IMG/VR virus record: IMGVR_UViG_3300032223_001522
Coordinates: 1 to 38,229 of that record
Reading direction: 5' to 3' (one strand)
DNA: 38,229 nucleotides
Source of the DNA: a virus
Position 1 is the stretch's first letter. Every line of letters starts with the position of its first letter. The notes beneath the pieces were generated by a model. It ran no database searches. It saw only the letters and a list, made by a program, of their open reading frames with translations, and was not told the origin of the DNA. Position numbers and translations under genes: made by a program. Positions 1 through 7,364 of the stretch are shown one piece after another.

Positions 1-1
1 C

Positions 2-265
2 GACACGCCGAGAAGCAACGAAGCTGATTCCCAATGGGAAAAATCAGAATCCGTTGTGGATGCATTCAACGGAGCTATTGATTTGTGCCGCCAACTCGAA
101 CGCGAGCTAGCCGCCGCGAACGCGAAGATCAAGGCGCTGGTTGAGGCGGGGGATTATATGGCTGAACGATGCAGTCTTTGGACCATTTCAAGCGGTAATT
201 TCTTGTGCGATGAAGATCGGGAGTCGGTGAACGCATGGACCGCCGCAAAGGAGGGCGCGAAGTGA
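2..265 (+). CDS. Small hypothetical protein, 5' end outside window
   Basis: The frame is open from base 2, with no stop before it, so the true start is probably upstream of the window. A GTG at 56 would give a 69-residue minimum. The visible part is helical, with the segment RQLERELAAANAKIKAL (a short coiled coil), followed by a Cys-containing, Trp-containing tail. Small phage proteins with a TPR-like start and a RQLERELAAA helix are seen in many environmental phage genomes, and their function is unknown. The stop TGA overlaps the GTG start of the exonuclease gene (GTGA), which indicates translational coupling and membership of the early operon. Confidence 0.6.
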   Translation, partial: DTPRSNEADSQWEKSESVVDAFNGAIDLCRQLERELAAANAKIKALVEAGDYMAERCSLWTISSGNFLCDEDRESVNAWTAAKEGAK

Positions 266-1065
266 AACACACATCCATCAAATACGATCTTCCGGCAGCC
301 GAGTACCACGCGATTGATGCGTTGTCGGCGAGTGCCTTGAAGGAGATCCGTAAGTCACCAGCGCACTATTGGGCGTGGAAACACAATCAATCGCGCAAGG
401 AATCCGATGCGATGCGATTCGGCACGGCTGTTCATTGTTCTGTTCTTGAGCCTGGACGATTCGCATCCGAATACATTGTTTGTCCTCGATTTGACGGACG
501 CACCACCGCCGGCAAGGAAGCAAAAAAGGAATGGGAAGCCAACAACAAAGGCAAGACCCTGATTGAATCGGACGAAATGGAAGCGGTGAAGCAATGCACC
601 CGGTCGATTCTGTCCCACCCGATTGTTGGCCCACTGCTCTTCAAGGGAAAATCCGAGGTCAGCCTTTTTGGCCAGGACGATGAGACCGGCGTGGATATGA
701 AGGCTCGGCTGGATTACCTCACCGACGACCTGATCCTCGACGTGAAGACCACGGATGACGCGAGTCCGAAAGGATTCGAACGCACCGTGGCGTTGTACGG
801 CTACGACATCCAGGCTTCTCATTACCTTGAGATGAGCCAGCGTAAGCGGTTCCTGTTCATCGCGATTGAGAAGGTCGCTCCGTATGCCGTGGGCGTGTAC
901 GAGCTTGATGATGAGCTTTTGGAATTCGCTCGCATCGAACGCAGGGCGAGGATCAATTTGTACGCCTCCTGCAAGGAAATGGACAGTTGGCCAGCCTACC
1001 CCCAGGTCATTAACAAGATTTCGCTACCAAGTTGGCGGAAGAAAAACGAAACCGTAACGCAGTAA
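262..1065 (+). CDS. RecE-like PD-(D/E)XK exonuclease (DUF3799 type)
   Basis: 267 residues from a GTG start. I chose GTG at 262 over ATG at 235 because a strong ribosome site (AAGGAGG, 247-253) lies just upstream and the start overlaps the previous stop. The N-terminal YHAIDALSASALKEI block, the GTAVHCSVLEP block, then the nuclease core match the exodeoxyribonuclease VIII-like PD-(D/E)XK family: Asp151 in KARLDYL, Asp160-x-Lys162 in LILDVKTT, and the following QASHYLE helix (about 184-190). Family members resect double-stranded ends to give single strands for annealing or recombination. The next gene encodes a DUF669-like protein, the usual partner. An N-terminal RecE extension is absent, so this is the nuclease domain alone. 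The family assignment is from motifs only. Confidence 0.85.
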   Translation: MKHTSIKYDLPAAEYHAIDALSASALKEIRKSPAHYWAWKHNQSRKESDAMRFGTAVHCSVLEPGRFASEYIVCPRFDGRTTAGKEAKKEWEANNKGKTLIESDEMEAVKQCTRSILSHPIVGPLLFKGKSEVSLFGQDDETGVDMKARLDYLTDDLILDVKTTDDASPKGFERTVALYGYDIQASHYLEMSQRKRFLFIAIEKVAPYAVGVYELDDELLEFARIERRARINLYASCKEMDSWPAYPQVINKISLPSWRKKNETVTQ

Positions 1066-1080
1066 ATCAATAGATAAAAT

Positions 1081-1503
1081 ATGTTTAAAGTAGATCGCAA
1101 GTCCGCATCCGGCGCATTCATCGAAACCCCTGGCACCTACTTGGTGGCAGTGGACAAAGTGGAGGAGAAGATCACCCCAAAGGGCGACGAGGTGGCCGTT
1201 GTGACGTACAAGGACGACGCCACTGGCAACACAATTCGGGATGATTTCTACAACACTCCAAAGTCGCACTGGCGCGTCAATAGTTTGATCGTGGCAACGG
1301 GTGCCGACATCCCCGACGGTCAGGAGATTGACTTCGAGAAGCGCGGCACGTTCGTGAAGTTCTTTGGAGAGACGTTTGTGGGCAAGACGCTCACGATTGT
1401 GGTCGCCAAGGAAGAGTACGAGAAGAACGGTGAAAAGAAGTCGATTTGCAAGGTGAAGAGCCTCAAGCCCTCCGACAAGGCCGATGACAAGATTCCTTAC
1501 TGA
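1081..1503 (+). CDS. DUF669-like single-strand-binding/recombination protein
   Basis: 140 residues, starting 15 bases after the exonuclease. The layout fits phage DUF669 proteins, which sit beside recombination nucleases and are thought to bind single-stranded DNA: an opening FKVDRKSASGAF block, a beta-rich centre with TPKSHWRVNSLI, then FEKRGTFVKFFGETFVGKTL. The C-terminus, ADDKIPY, closely resembles the acidic tip of bacterial SSB (DDDIPF), which recruits replication proteins. That resemblance is seen in the sequence; a functional role is inferred. The leader ATAAAAT before ATG has no Shine-Dalgarno site. A 12-bp hairpin follows 20 bases after the stop. Confidence 0.7.
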   Translation: MFKVDRKSASGAFIETPGTYLVAVDKVEEKITPKGDEVAVVTYKDDATGNTIRDDFYNTPKSHWRVNSLIVATGADIPDGQEIDFEKRGTFVKFFGETFVGKTLTIVVAKEEYEKNGEKKSICKVKSLKPSDKADDKIPY

Positions 1504-1523
1504 TCGAAAGTAGGAAAACAAAG

Positions 1524-1561
1524 GCCCCGCACCGGAAAAAACAATAAAACCGGTGCGGGGC
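1524..1561. terminator. Perfect 12-bp hairpin, terminator-like but no U-tract on +
   Basis: GCCCCGCACCGG (1524-1535) pairs perfectly with CCGGTGCGGGGC (1550-1561) around an A-rich 14-base loop. On the + strand it is followed by GAACAACAACAATAAA, not by T residues. On the - strand it is followed by a T-rich stretch (CTTTGTTTTCC). It may end or attenuate + transcripts before the helicase gene, stabilise the 3' end of the upstream mRNA, or stop antisense transcription. Confidence 0.45.
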
Positions 1562-1601
1562 GAACAACAACAATAAACCGCGTTCCCCTAACACGAACAA
1601 A

Positions 1602-3143
1602 ATGGACCTCAGACCATATCAGGTCAACTTAATTCAATCGGTTCATCGGTCTTGGGGCGAGTTTGATCGTATAATCGCGGTAGCCCCAACAGGATCCGGA
1701 AAAGCGGTAATGATGGCTTGTATCGCCCGGGATCGGCTTGAGTCGGGGCCAGTTCTAATTCTTGCCCACCGCCAAGAGCTTATTGACCAGGCCATTGACA
1801 AGATGGAGCAGGCAACTGGAATTAGGGCAGTCAAGGAGATGGCCGAAGCGCGAGCGACCGGAACTGAGCGCATGGTTGTGGCATCGATGCAGACACTAAC
1901 CCGGCGCGACGTGTTTGGAGATGGCTATTTTAAGACAGTGATTGTTGACGAGTGCCACCACCTTGTATCCGAAAGCTACCTGAATTTGATGGGTCGGTTT
2001 ACGGGGGCCAAGGTGCTCGGAGTCACAGCCACCCCGGATCGGTCGGATAAAAAGCAACTGGGCAGCTACTTCCAAACGGTCGCTTATGAGATTGGGTTGC
2101 TGGACCTGATCGCACAAGGATACCTATCCAAAATTGTGGTCAATCGGATCCCGGTGCGCGTGGACCTGTCGAACGTCAGCAAGCGAGCGGGTGAGTATGC
2201 CAGCGAGGAGTTGGATTCAGCTATTTCACCATGGTTGGAAAAGATCGTTTCCCACATTCCACGCGACCGGAAGGTTCTCGTTTTCTTGCCACTGATCGCC
2301 ACTAGCAAAGCCTTCACAGAAATTTCTAAGTGTGCTGGTTTTGATGCCGAGCATGTCGATGGAACCTCACCGGATCGCTCCGAAATCCTTGGTCGGTTTG
2401 CAGCCAAGAAAACCGGCATCCTGTCCAATTCAATGCTGCTGACTGAGGGCTACGATTGCCCGTCGATTGATTGCGTGCTTGTCCTGCGGCCCACGATGAG
2501 TCGGCCACTGTACAGTCAGATGATTGGACGCGGCACCCGAATATCTCCAGGAAAGGAAAACCTTTTGGTTCTGGATGCTCTTTGGCTTACCGGTAAGCAC
2601 AGCCTTGTCAGACCGACGAGCCTTGTCACAGATTCGGTTGAAGTGGCTAAGATTGCCGAGGAAATGCTGGACCAGGGCGAGATGTGGGATGTTGAGAAAG
2701 TGGTTGAGTCGGCCAAGGAACAGCGAGAGCAAAACCTCATTAAGCAACTCAAGGAACAGGCAGCGAAGGCGATTGGCAAGAAGTTGAACGCGATTGACCC
2801 GCTTGAGTTTGCCGTGAGCCTGCATGATTCAAGATTGGCTGAATACGAGCCTGTTATGGTGTGGGAAAACGCACCTGCAAGTCCCAAGCAAATCCAGATG
2901 ATTGAGCGATTCGGCTTGGCGGGTGATCGTGTGACGTGTAAAGGGCATGCGAGCGCGATAATCAATCGCATCATGGACCGGCAGCGGCTCAAGCTTGCGT
3001 CACCAAAACAGCTTAAGTGGTTAATCAAATTGGGTCACCCGAAGCCGTATCTAGAGACGTTCAATGGAGCTAGTGAGTTTTTGGACAAACGGTTTTCCAA
3101 GCGAAAGACCAATGACAAAAATGAAACGTGTCAAAGTTGTTGA
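1602..3143 (+). CDS. SF2 DNA helicase (DEAD/DECH type)
   Basis: 513 residues. Superfamily 2 motifs are clear: Q-like RPYQ at the N-terminus, Walker A APTGSGKA (28-35), motif Ia ILAHRQEL, DECH at 116-119, motif III GVTATPDR (140-147), and the second RecA-like domain with motif VI QMIGRGTR. The family unwinds DNA using ATP in replication, recombination or repair. After about residue 425 there are two copies of a small module beginning ASPKQ (ASPKQIQMIERFG and ASPKQLKWLIKLG), about 50 residues apart. These are probably DNA-binding tails, and I do not recognise a named domain there. The leader is A-rich (ACACGAACAAA) without a Shine-Dalgarno site. The next gene starts inside its 3' end. Confidence 0.9.
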   Translation: MDLRPYQVNLIQSVHRSWGEFDRIIAVAPTGSGKAVMMACIARDRLESGPVLILAHRQELIDQAIDKMEQATGIRAVKEMAEARATGTERMVVASMQTLTRRDVFGDGYFKTVIVDECHHLVSESYLNLMGRFTGAKVLGVTATPDRSDKKQLGSYFQTVAYEIGLLDLIAQGYLSKIVVNRIPVRVDLSNVSKRAGEYASEELDSAISPWLEKIVSHIPRDRKVLVFLPLIATSKAFTEISKCAGFDAEHVDGTSPDRSEILGRFAAKKTGILSNSMLLTEGYDCPSIDCVLVLRPTMSRPLYSQMIGRGTRISPGKENLLVLDALWLTGKHSLVRPTSLVTDSVEVAKIAEEMLDQGEMWDVEKVVESAKEQREQNLIKQLKEQAAKAIGKKLNAIDPLEFAVSLHDSRLAEYEPVMVWENAPASPKQIQMIERFGLAGDRVTCKGHASAIINRIMDRQRLKLASPKQLKWLIKLGHPKPYLETFNGASEFLDKRFSKRKTNDKNETCQSC

Positions 3144-3360
3144 GCGCCATTTGGGCAGGGAAAAGGCGTTTGGCCTTGCATACCCTGACGGGTTGGTGGA
3201 ACTGGATCCAAGGCAAGACAGTCGAGAGTATTTGGACACGTTGATTCACGAAATTTTGCACGTTATTGAACCTAAATGGAGCGAGGATGCCATTTGGGAT
3301 GCTGCAAACGTGTTGAGCAGTAAAATTTGGAAAGCAAACTATCGGAGGATTAGAAAATGA
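3112..3360 (+). CDS. Small zincin-like metalloprotein (HEILH motif)
   Basis: 82 residues if ATG 3112 is used; ATG 3121 (79 residues) is possible. Both overlap the helicase 3' end in another frame. The sequence TLIHEILHVIEP holds a classic HExxH zinc motif, as in SprT-like or phage-associated zincin proteins, followed by a helix. The upstream block LAYPDGLVELDPRQ could supply a beta-strand edge. The protein is very short for a protease, and a third zinc ligand is not obvious, so a catalytic role is uncertain. Such small HExxH proteins are common in phage early operons. Its stop overlaps the next start (ATGA). Confidence 0.7.
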   Translation: MTKMKRVKVVERHLGREKAFGLAYPDGLVELDPRQDSREYLDTLIHEILHVIEPKWSEDAIWDAANVLSSKIWKANYRRIRK

Positions 3361-3554
3361 ACATCAATTACGAATGCCCAGAATGCGGTCTTGAGCACGA
3401 CATTGATTATACACCAGCAAGGCCCGGCAAAATTCATTGCCACCCGGATAATCAAACCCCTGATGAGGATGGAGACATTGACCCAATGTGTTGCGAGGAA
3501 TGCGGATGCGAGTTTAGTTTTGAAAAGGTCACTGAGAAATGGAATGAACGATGA
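3357..3554 (+). CDS. Small zinc-ribbon protein
   Basis: 65 residues. Two Cys pairs, C7-x2-C10 (CPEC) and C46-x2-C49 (CEEC), fit a zinc ribbon. The body is acidic. The ATG overlaps the previous stop and has a good GGAGG site (3343-3347). Proteins like this are often nucleic-acid or protein adaptors, but no specific role can be read here. It lies between the zincin-like gene and the RuvC-like resolvase in a tightly coupled string of small early genes. Confidence 0.7.
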   Translation: MNINYECPECGLEHDIDYTPARPGKIHCHPDNQTPDEDGDIDPMCCEECGCEFSFEKVTEKWNER

Positions 3555-4003
3555 ATGTGATAGCGATTGACCCTGGCGTTGGAGGTGGAATTGGCAGATA
3601 CACCACGGCACATGGAATTTGCGCTTTCAAAATGCCCGATGGAGTTAATGCAATTTGGGACGCGGTTCCATCTGGCGGAGGCGTGGCCTACATTGAGGAT
3701 GTTCCAAAGTATTGCGGCGGAAAGATCGCATCCAGTTCGACAGCGGTTCTGTTCAGAAACTTTGGTCGCGTTGAGGGGCTACTTACCGCGCTAGGATGGC
3801 GAGTCATTTTGGTCCCGCCAAAGGAATGGCAGGCGCGATTGAACCTGGGCGGTCGAAAATCGGTCGATTCACAACCGGCGTGGAAACGCAAGCTGAAGGA
3901 AGAAGCTGAACGACGGTTCCCTAATTCCAGCGTGACATTAGCCACTGCCGATGCTTTGCTGATACTGGACTACGCAATGGAAAAGGAAGGAATCAATCGA
4001 TGA
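3551..4003 (+). CDS. RuvC-like Holliday-junction resolvase
   Basis: 150 residues. RNase H-fold resolvase motifs are visible: Asp7 in VIAIDPG, Glu49 in AYIEDV, and a C-terminal helix with Asp134 and Asp140 (ATADALLILD). VPPKEWQARL between them is typical of phage RuvC-like nucleases. The expected role is to resolve branched replication or recombination intermediates so that concatemers can be packaged. That fits the nearby exonuclease and helicase genes. The start overlaps the previous stop by four bases (ATGA). Confidence 0.85.
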   Translation: MNVIAIDPGVGGGIGRYTTAHGICAFKMPDGVNAIWDAVPSGGGVAYIEDVPKYCGGKIASSSTAVLFRNFGRVEGLLTALGWRVILVPPKEWQARLNLGGRKSVDSQPAWKRKLKEEAERRFPNSSVTLATADALLILDYAMEKEGINR

Positions 4004-4179
4004 GCGACGAGCCGCAATTCACTGCCGGTCAAACTTTCGTTGTGATCGCTCTGGAGCGTCCGATTGAAGGATCCGACGAGGTTCAGAGGTCCGAGGCTCG
4101 CATTGACCGGTCTCAGATGCCCGAGATGACCAGCGAAATGTTCCAGATGTTGCTGAATCAGTTGGAGCAAAACCTATGA
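4000..4179 (+). CDS. Small acidic hypothetical protein
   Basis: 59 residues (begins MSDEPQFTAG), coupled by ATGA overlaps at both ends: its start overlaps the resolvase stop, and its stop overlaps the phosphoesterase start. It has an AAGGA site upstream. The C-terminal half is Met/Gln/Glu-rich and helical (MFQMLLNQLEQNL). I do not recognise a family. The exact fit between the two neighbours is the best evidence that it is real. Confidence 0.75.
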   Translation: MSDEPQFTAGQTFVVIALERPIEGSDEVQRSEARIDRSQMPEMTSEMFQMLLNQLEQNL

Positions 4180-4925
4180 AAAAAACGCAGCCGATCCCCA
4201 GCAAGAAAAAGCGGTTTATGGCGGTCGGTTGTACTCACGGTGAATTGATTCACCCCGGGTTTGAGAAGGCCACTCTTCGGTTCAGACAGTTGTTCCATCC
4301 GGATGCAGTGATCCATTTGGGAGATGCTTACGACACAAAGGCATTTCGCACGGGCGCACGCCCTAACAGTGGTGACGCTGACGAGGCTCATTCAGTATTG
4401 CCGGACTTGGAAATGGGTCGCAGGTATCTTAGGGAGTTGCACCCGACTGTGTTTTGTGTTGGAAACCATGAGAACAGATGCTTCAAGCTCAAAAGCCATT
4501 ACAATGTGGTAATCTCTACGGCTGCGGAAGCGGTTTGGGACAGGATGCTTGAGCCGGTGAAGGCAGCAAAAGCGAAAATTATTCCGTACACCGTTTGGGA
4601 TTGGCATGAGCTTGGGGATTACAAGTTTTTCCACGGGTTTAGTTACTCGGTGAACTACCTGCGAGATACGGCGATGGCATTTGGCAACTCTGTTGTGGCC
4701 CACGCTCACCGACCAGGCATTGCGAAATGCAATCGAGTGGACAATGCTACGGCGTTTGGGGTTGGGACCGGAATGGTCATCAATCAGGCGCATTACGCTG
4801 CGGAGCGATTGGGAACTCTCGCTTGGGGGCACGGGTTTGTGTTCGGTGAGTACGATGAAGAGCATTGTTGGCCAGTGTTGCACCAATGGAACGCTGGCGA
4901 AAAAGAGTGGAGGATACCGGTATGA
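4176..4925 (+). CDS. Calcineurin-like metallophosphoesterase
   Basis: 249 residues. Metallophosphoesterase signatures appear in order: VGCTHG (18-22), HLGDAYD (47-53), VGNHE (95-99), FFHG (151-154) and VAHAHRP (174-180). These normally build a two-metal site that cleaves phosphomonoesters or diesters. The first motif is usually D-x-H, but here it is Cys19-Thr-His21, so one metal ligand is changed. The rest of the site is intact. It may act on DNA ends, nucleotides or RNA; the substrate cannot be told from sequence. A GGAG site precedes the ATG, which overlaps the previous stop. Confidence 0.82.
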   Translation: MKKTQPIPSKKKRFMAVGCTHGELIHPGFEKATLRFRQLFHPDAVIHLGDAYDTKAFRTGARPNSGDADEAHSVLPDLEMGRRYLRELHPTVFCVGNHENRCFKLKSHYNVVISTAAEAVWDRMLEPVKAAKAKIIPYTVWDWHELGDYKFFHGFSYSVNYLRDTAMAFGNSVVAHAHRPGIAKCNRVDNATAFGVGTGMVINQAHYAAERLGTLAWGHGFVFGEYDEEHCWPVLHQWNAGEKEWRIPV

Positions 4926-5173
4926 TGGATAATGAGGAAAACGCGATCCTGAAGGCTTTGGTGGACGCCGTATGCTACCGCGAGCAACCGATTCCCAAGG
5001 GTTTCCGGACCACACAAGAATGGGTCGCCAAGTTAGGGTTTCATCGCGGCAAGGTGGGTTTGATCCTAAACGAAGGGATCAAGGCTGGCATTGTGGAAAA
5101 GGTGGTGCTTAGACGGAAAGTGTCTGGTGCCATGCGTTACATTCCCTACTACAAAATCAAAAAGAAGGGTTGA
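4922..5173 (+). CDS. Small winged-helix-like hypothetical protein
   Basis: 83 residues from ATG 4922 (or 82 from 4925). The ATG overlaps the phosphoesterase stop and follows GGAGG. The middle reads TTQEWVAKLGFHRGKVGLIL then GIKAGIVEKV, compatible with a helix-turn-helix followed by a basic beta wing (VVLRRKVSG). The C-terminus is Lys-rich. This suggests DNA binding, perhaps as a small regulator, but no family can be assigned with confidence. Confidence 0.7.
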   Translation: MMDNEENAILKALVDAVCYREQPIPKGFRTTQEWVAKLGFHRGKVGLILNEGIKAGIVEKVVLRRKVSGAMRYIPYYKIKKKG

Positions 5174-5207
5174 ACCGGCAACGGTTCGGGACAGCATCGT
5201 CCTCCAC

Positions 5208-5405
5208 ATGTCGAACAACCTGATCTTTCTTGCCCGCTTGATTTCCGGCACCCGATCCGTTCTGATTGAGCAACCGGACAAACGCCCTGATTTTTGGGTA
5301 TGCCGTGATCTTGAAAAAGGAACAACCCACGTTGTTCATCGTCATCAATTTATCGAATCTCAACAAAATGAAAAACTCATCCGAACTGGCGACCAAGCTG
5401 CTTGA
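5208..5405 (+). CDS. Small hypothetical protein overlapping the next gene
   Basis: 65 residues (starts MSNNLIFLARL). It fills the otherwise empty 5174-5367 gap and overlaps the next gene by 38 bases in another frame. Composition is protein-like, with mixed charge and a HVVHRHQF segment. There is no clear ribosome site and no recognisable family. It may be a real early protein; the alternative is a long leader for the following gene. Confidence 0.5.
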   Translation: MSNNLIFLARLISGTRSVLIEQPDKRPDFWVCRDLEKGTTHVVHRHQFIESQQNEKLIRTGDQAA

Positions 5406-5745
5406 GTTCCGAAATCAGATCGTCGTCCTTCATTGGCAGACTGATTCCTACGCGCAGCACAAGGCCCTTGGCGGTCTGTACGAATCGCTCGACGACTCGA
5501 TTGACGAGCTTGTGGAGACTTTTGCTGGCATCAACGGAAAGGAAGCGATCCACGAATCGTTTGTGTTCAGTGCGGACAACTTGGGTGAATCGGGAACCGA
5601 ACCAGTAGCTGTGCTCAACCGGTTCGTTTCGTTCCTGTCGGGCGACTTGTCCAAGCTGTTCGCGGGCAACACCGATCTGCTTAATATGCGCGATGGCATT
5701 CTGGGTGAAGTGAACCACACGCTCTATAAGCTCACCTTCAAGTGA
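5368..5745 (+). CDS. Helical protein, DUF5856/Dps-like
   Basis: 125 residues from ATG 5368; the longer frame upstream overlaps another gene. The pattern VVLHWQTDSYAQHKALGGLYESLDD (about 20-44) followed by DELVETFAGI recalls the four-helix Dps/ferritin-like fold seen in phage DUF5856 proteins. In Dps the same W-x-T...H pattern sits near the iron site. Only one such His/Asp/Glu cluster is visible here, so iron binding is uncertain. The leader CTCAACAAA lacks a Shine-Dalgarno site. Its stop lies one base before the next ATG. Confidence 0.65.
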   Translation: MKNSSELATKLLEFRNQIVVLHWQTDSYAQHKALGGLYESLDDSIDELVETFAGINGKEAIHESFVFSADNLGESGTEPVAVLNRFVSFLSGDLSKLFAGNTDLLNMRDGILGEVNHTLYKLTFK

Positions 5746-5746
5746 C

Positions 5747-6040
5747 ATGAGCGATAACTGCATTGTCTCCTCGACCATTGAGGAACGCGGCAAGGTTTAC
5801 GGCGAACCGCACCTGAGCCACGAAAACATCGGGTTGGCCTGGACCGGCCTATTGCAGCAGCACTACGGCATGAGATTGGAACATCCCATTCCCGCGTTCT
5901 TGGTCGAATTGATGATGACCCAGTTCAAGGTTCAGCGGTCGGCCAGAGTGTATCACTCCGACAACTATGTGGACCTCAAGGCTTACGCGAGATTCGCGGA
6001 ACACGCCCAGGCAAACCCCGGCAAGGATTTCACCGGCTAA
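5747..6040 (+). CDS. DUF6378 (MazG-like) protein
   Basis: 97 residues. The block ERGKVYGEP near the N-terminus, ELMMTQFKVQRSAR in the middle and DNYVDLKAYARFA near the end match phage DUF6378 proteins, which share the all-alpha MazG-like fold. MazG relatives hydrolyse nucleoside triphosphates. The full EExxE/ExxD metal set is not evident, so it may be a regulatory or degenerate member. A larger MazG-like gene follows at 6272, so the phage carries two proteins of this type close together. Confidence 0.7.
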   Translation: MSDNCIVSSTIEERGKVYGEPHLSHENIGLAWTGLLQQHYGMRLEHPIPAFLVELMMTQFKVQRSARVYHSDNYVDLKAYARFAEHAQANPGKDFTG

Positions 6041-6088
6041 CGCCGTTTACCACTAGACAACAAAAGACATCTTTGGAAGTCTAGCCCC

Positions 6089-6259
6089 GTGAAGCCGGAA
6101 ATTCTAAACGACCCGTTAGTCAACAAGTCCTTCAAGATGCGTCAGAGCATGGTGCGGGAGATTAAGCGTCGGTCAAAGGAATCCGGTGTTCGCGAGCTTC
6201 ACATGGCCCATGAGGCGTTTGCCCAGTATTTCGCGTCCAACTTCAAAGCAACCAAGTAA
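6089..6259 (+). CDS. Small basic hypothetical protein
   Basis: 56 residues from GTG 6089 (begins MKPEILNDPLVNKSF). It is rich in Lys/Arg/His (REIKRRSKESGVRELHMAHE) and mostly helical, consistent with nucleic-acid binding, but no family is recognised. GGAAG at 6075-6079 may serve as a weak ribosome site. It fills the space between the DUF6378 gene and the MazG-like gene. A non-ATG start lowers confidence in the exact 5' end. Confidence 0.55.
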   Translation: MKPEILNDPLVNKSFKMRQSMVREIKRRSKESGVRELHMAHEAFAQYFASNFKATK

Positions 6260-6271
6260 AACAAAACAGAC

Positions 6272-6937
6272 ATGAGCGACAGCATTCAGTTCCCCAAAAA
6301 CATCCGTTACCCCGAGGAGCAGCTTCAAGTCTGGGAATGGCAGAACGATTTCCAGCAGCCGGTTTGCCCGATTGAGAAGTTTGGCAAGTACACCACTGTG
6401 CCCGAGTTTTACGCGACGCAGTTGTCATTTGTGCAGGAAGAAGCCGGGTTTGAACTCAGCGGAGCAATCCTTGCCGGTGATCGGCATGACCTCGCGGACG
6501 CACTGGCCGACAGTTTATTCACCGCGCTTGGGCTGTTAAACGTGATCGGTGCCCCGTGCCCAGCGGTTGTGCCGCTCAATTTCGAGAAGCTCGCTCCAGC
6601 GCAGACCGTGGAGGTGATCCTGAAGAAACTTTCCACCTGCAAACTCAGCCAGGACGTTCTCGACTACACCGGAGATTTGGTGACTTGTCTGGAGAAGATT
6701 GCCGAGGACGAAGGCATTCCTCTTTTGCCCTGCTTCAATGAAGTCGTCCGGTCTAATTACAGCAAGATGTGGATGACCGAGGAAGTGAATGAGGCAAAGG
6801 AAAAGCCGGAGTACGATGGCTGGTTGTTTACGCGGGTGACCCAAAATGGGTGGATCGGAAAGAACCCCGATGGCAAGGTGAAGAAGTCGCCCAGTTTTTC
6901 GCCTCCTGATTTCAGTGGAATCTTGAACCTGAACTGA
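6272..6937 (+). CDS. MazG-like nucleotide pyrophosphohydrolase
   Basis: 221 residues. Helical MazG/HisE-type motifs: VWEWQNDFQQPV (20-31), EEAGFE (Glu56, Glu57, Glu61), and HDLADALADSLFTALG with Asp73, Asp76 and Asp80, giving the EExxE + ExxD-type magnesium site. Further on, FNEVVRSNYSKMW (about 154-166) matches the conserved substrate segment of phage members. The family cleaves dNTPs or other nucleoside triphosphates to monophosphates and pyrophosphate. A phage could use this to tune nucleotide pools or alarmones. Its leader is A-rich (ACAAAACAGAC). Confidence 0.82.
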   Translation: MSDSIQFPKNIRYPEEQLQVWEWQNDFQQPVCPIEKFGKYTTVPEFYATQLSFVQEEAGFELSGAILAGDRHDLADALADSLFTALGLLNVIGAPCPAVVPLNFEKLAPAQTVEVILKKLSTCKLSQDVLDYTGDLVTCLEKIAEDEGIPLLPCFNEVVRSNYSKMWMTEEVNEAKEKPEYDGWLFTRVTQNGWIGKNPDGKVKKSPSFSPPDFSGILNLN

Positions 6938-6938
6938 A

Positions 6939-7364
6939 ATGAACAACGGAAAACTCGTCACCCGCGCCGATTACGCTCACATCCTAATTTCTGCTGGCGT
7001 CAAAATTGAGAACATCAATTTTTCTTCAGACGAGTATTGGTGCCCGTCGAAAGATTGGCTAATTGATTTTGGCAAGTGGGTAAAATGGGATCGGCCTGAT
7101 TACACAGAGGGTGTTTTTGTGTGCTTTCAATTTGCTCGTATGGCTGCGGCTGAAGCGGATCGTTCTGCATTGCGAGCTAAACTTCAAAATCATCATTCGT
7201 TTGGTGAAGCGTTGGTTAATGACAACAATACCTCACATGAAATCAATTTGTGCCTGTGCGACGATAAAGTTTTGTATGCGTTTGACCCGCAGTGCTGCGA
7301 AGATACGAGTACCATTGTTCCTGTTGGTATGTCTGAGTATCGTCCTGTTAAGTTCCGGGTGTAA
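6939..7364 (+). CDS. Putative papain-like fold protein
   Basis: 141 residues, one base after the previous stop. No family is certain. The spacing Cys62 in GVFVCFQFARMAA, His100 in SHEINL and Asp116 in YAFDPQ resembles the Cys-His-Asp order and local motifs of papain/transglutaminase-like proteins, such as the C-terminal domain of fungal agglutinin proteases (C-x2-FA ... H-x-N ... xPQ). If real, it could be a protease or amidase acting on host proteins or cell wall. No signal peptide is seen. A lipoprotein gene lies out of frame inside its 3' end. Confidence 0.6.
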   Translation: MNNGKLVTRADYAHILISAGVKIENINFSSDEYWCPSKDWLIDFGKWVKWDRPDYTEGVFVCFQFARMAAAEADRSALRAKLQNHHSFGEALVNDNNTSHEINLCLCDDKVLYAFDPQCCEDTSTIVPVGMSEYRPVKFRV

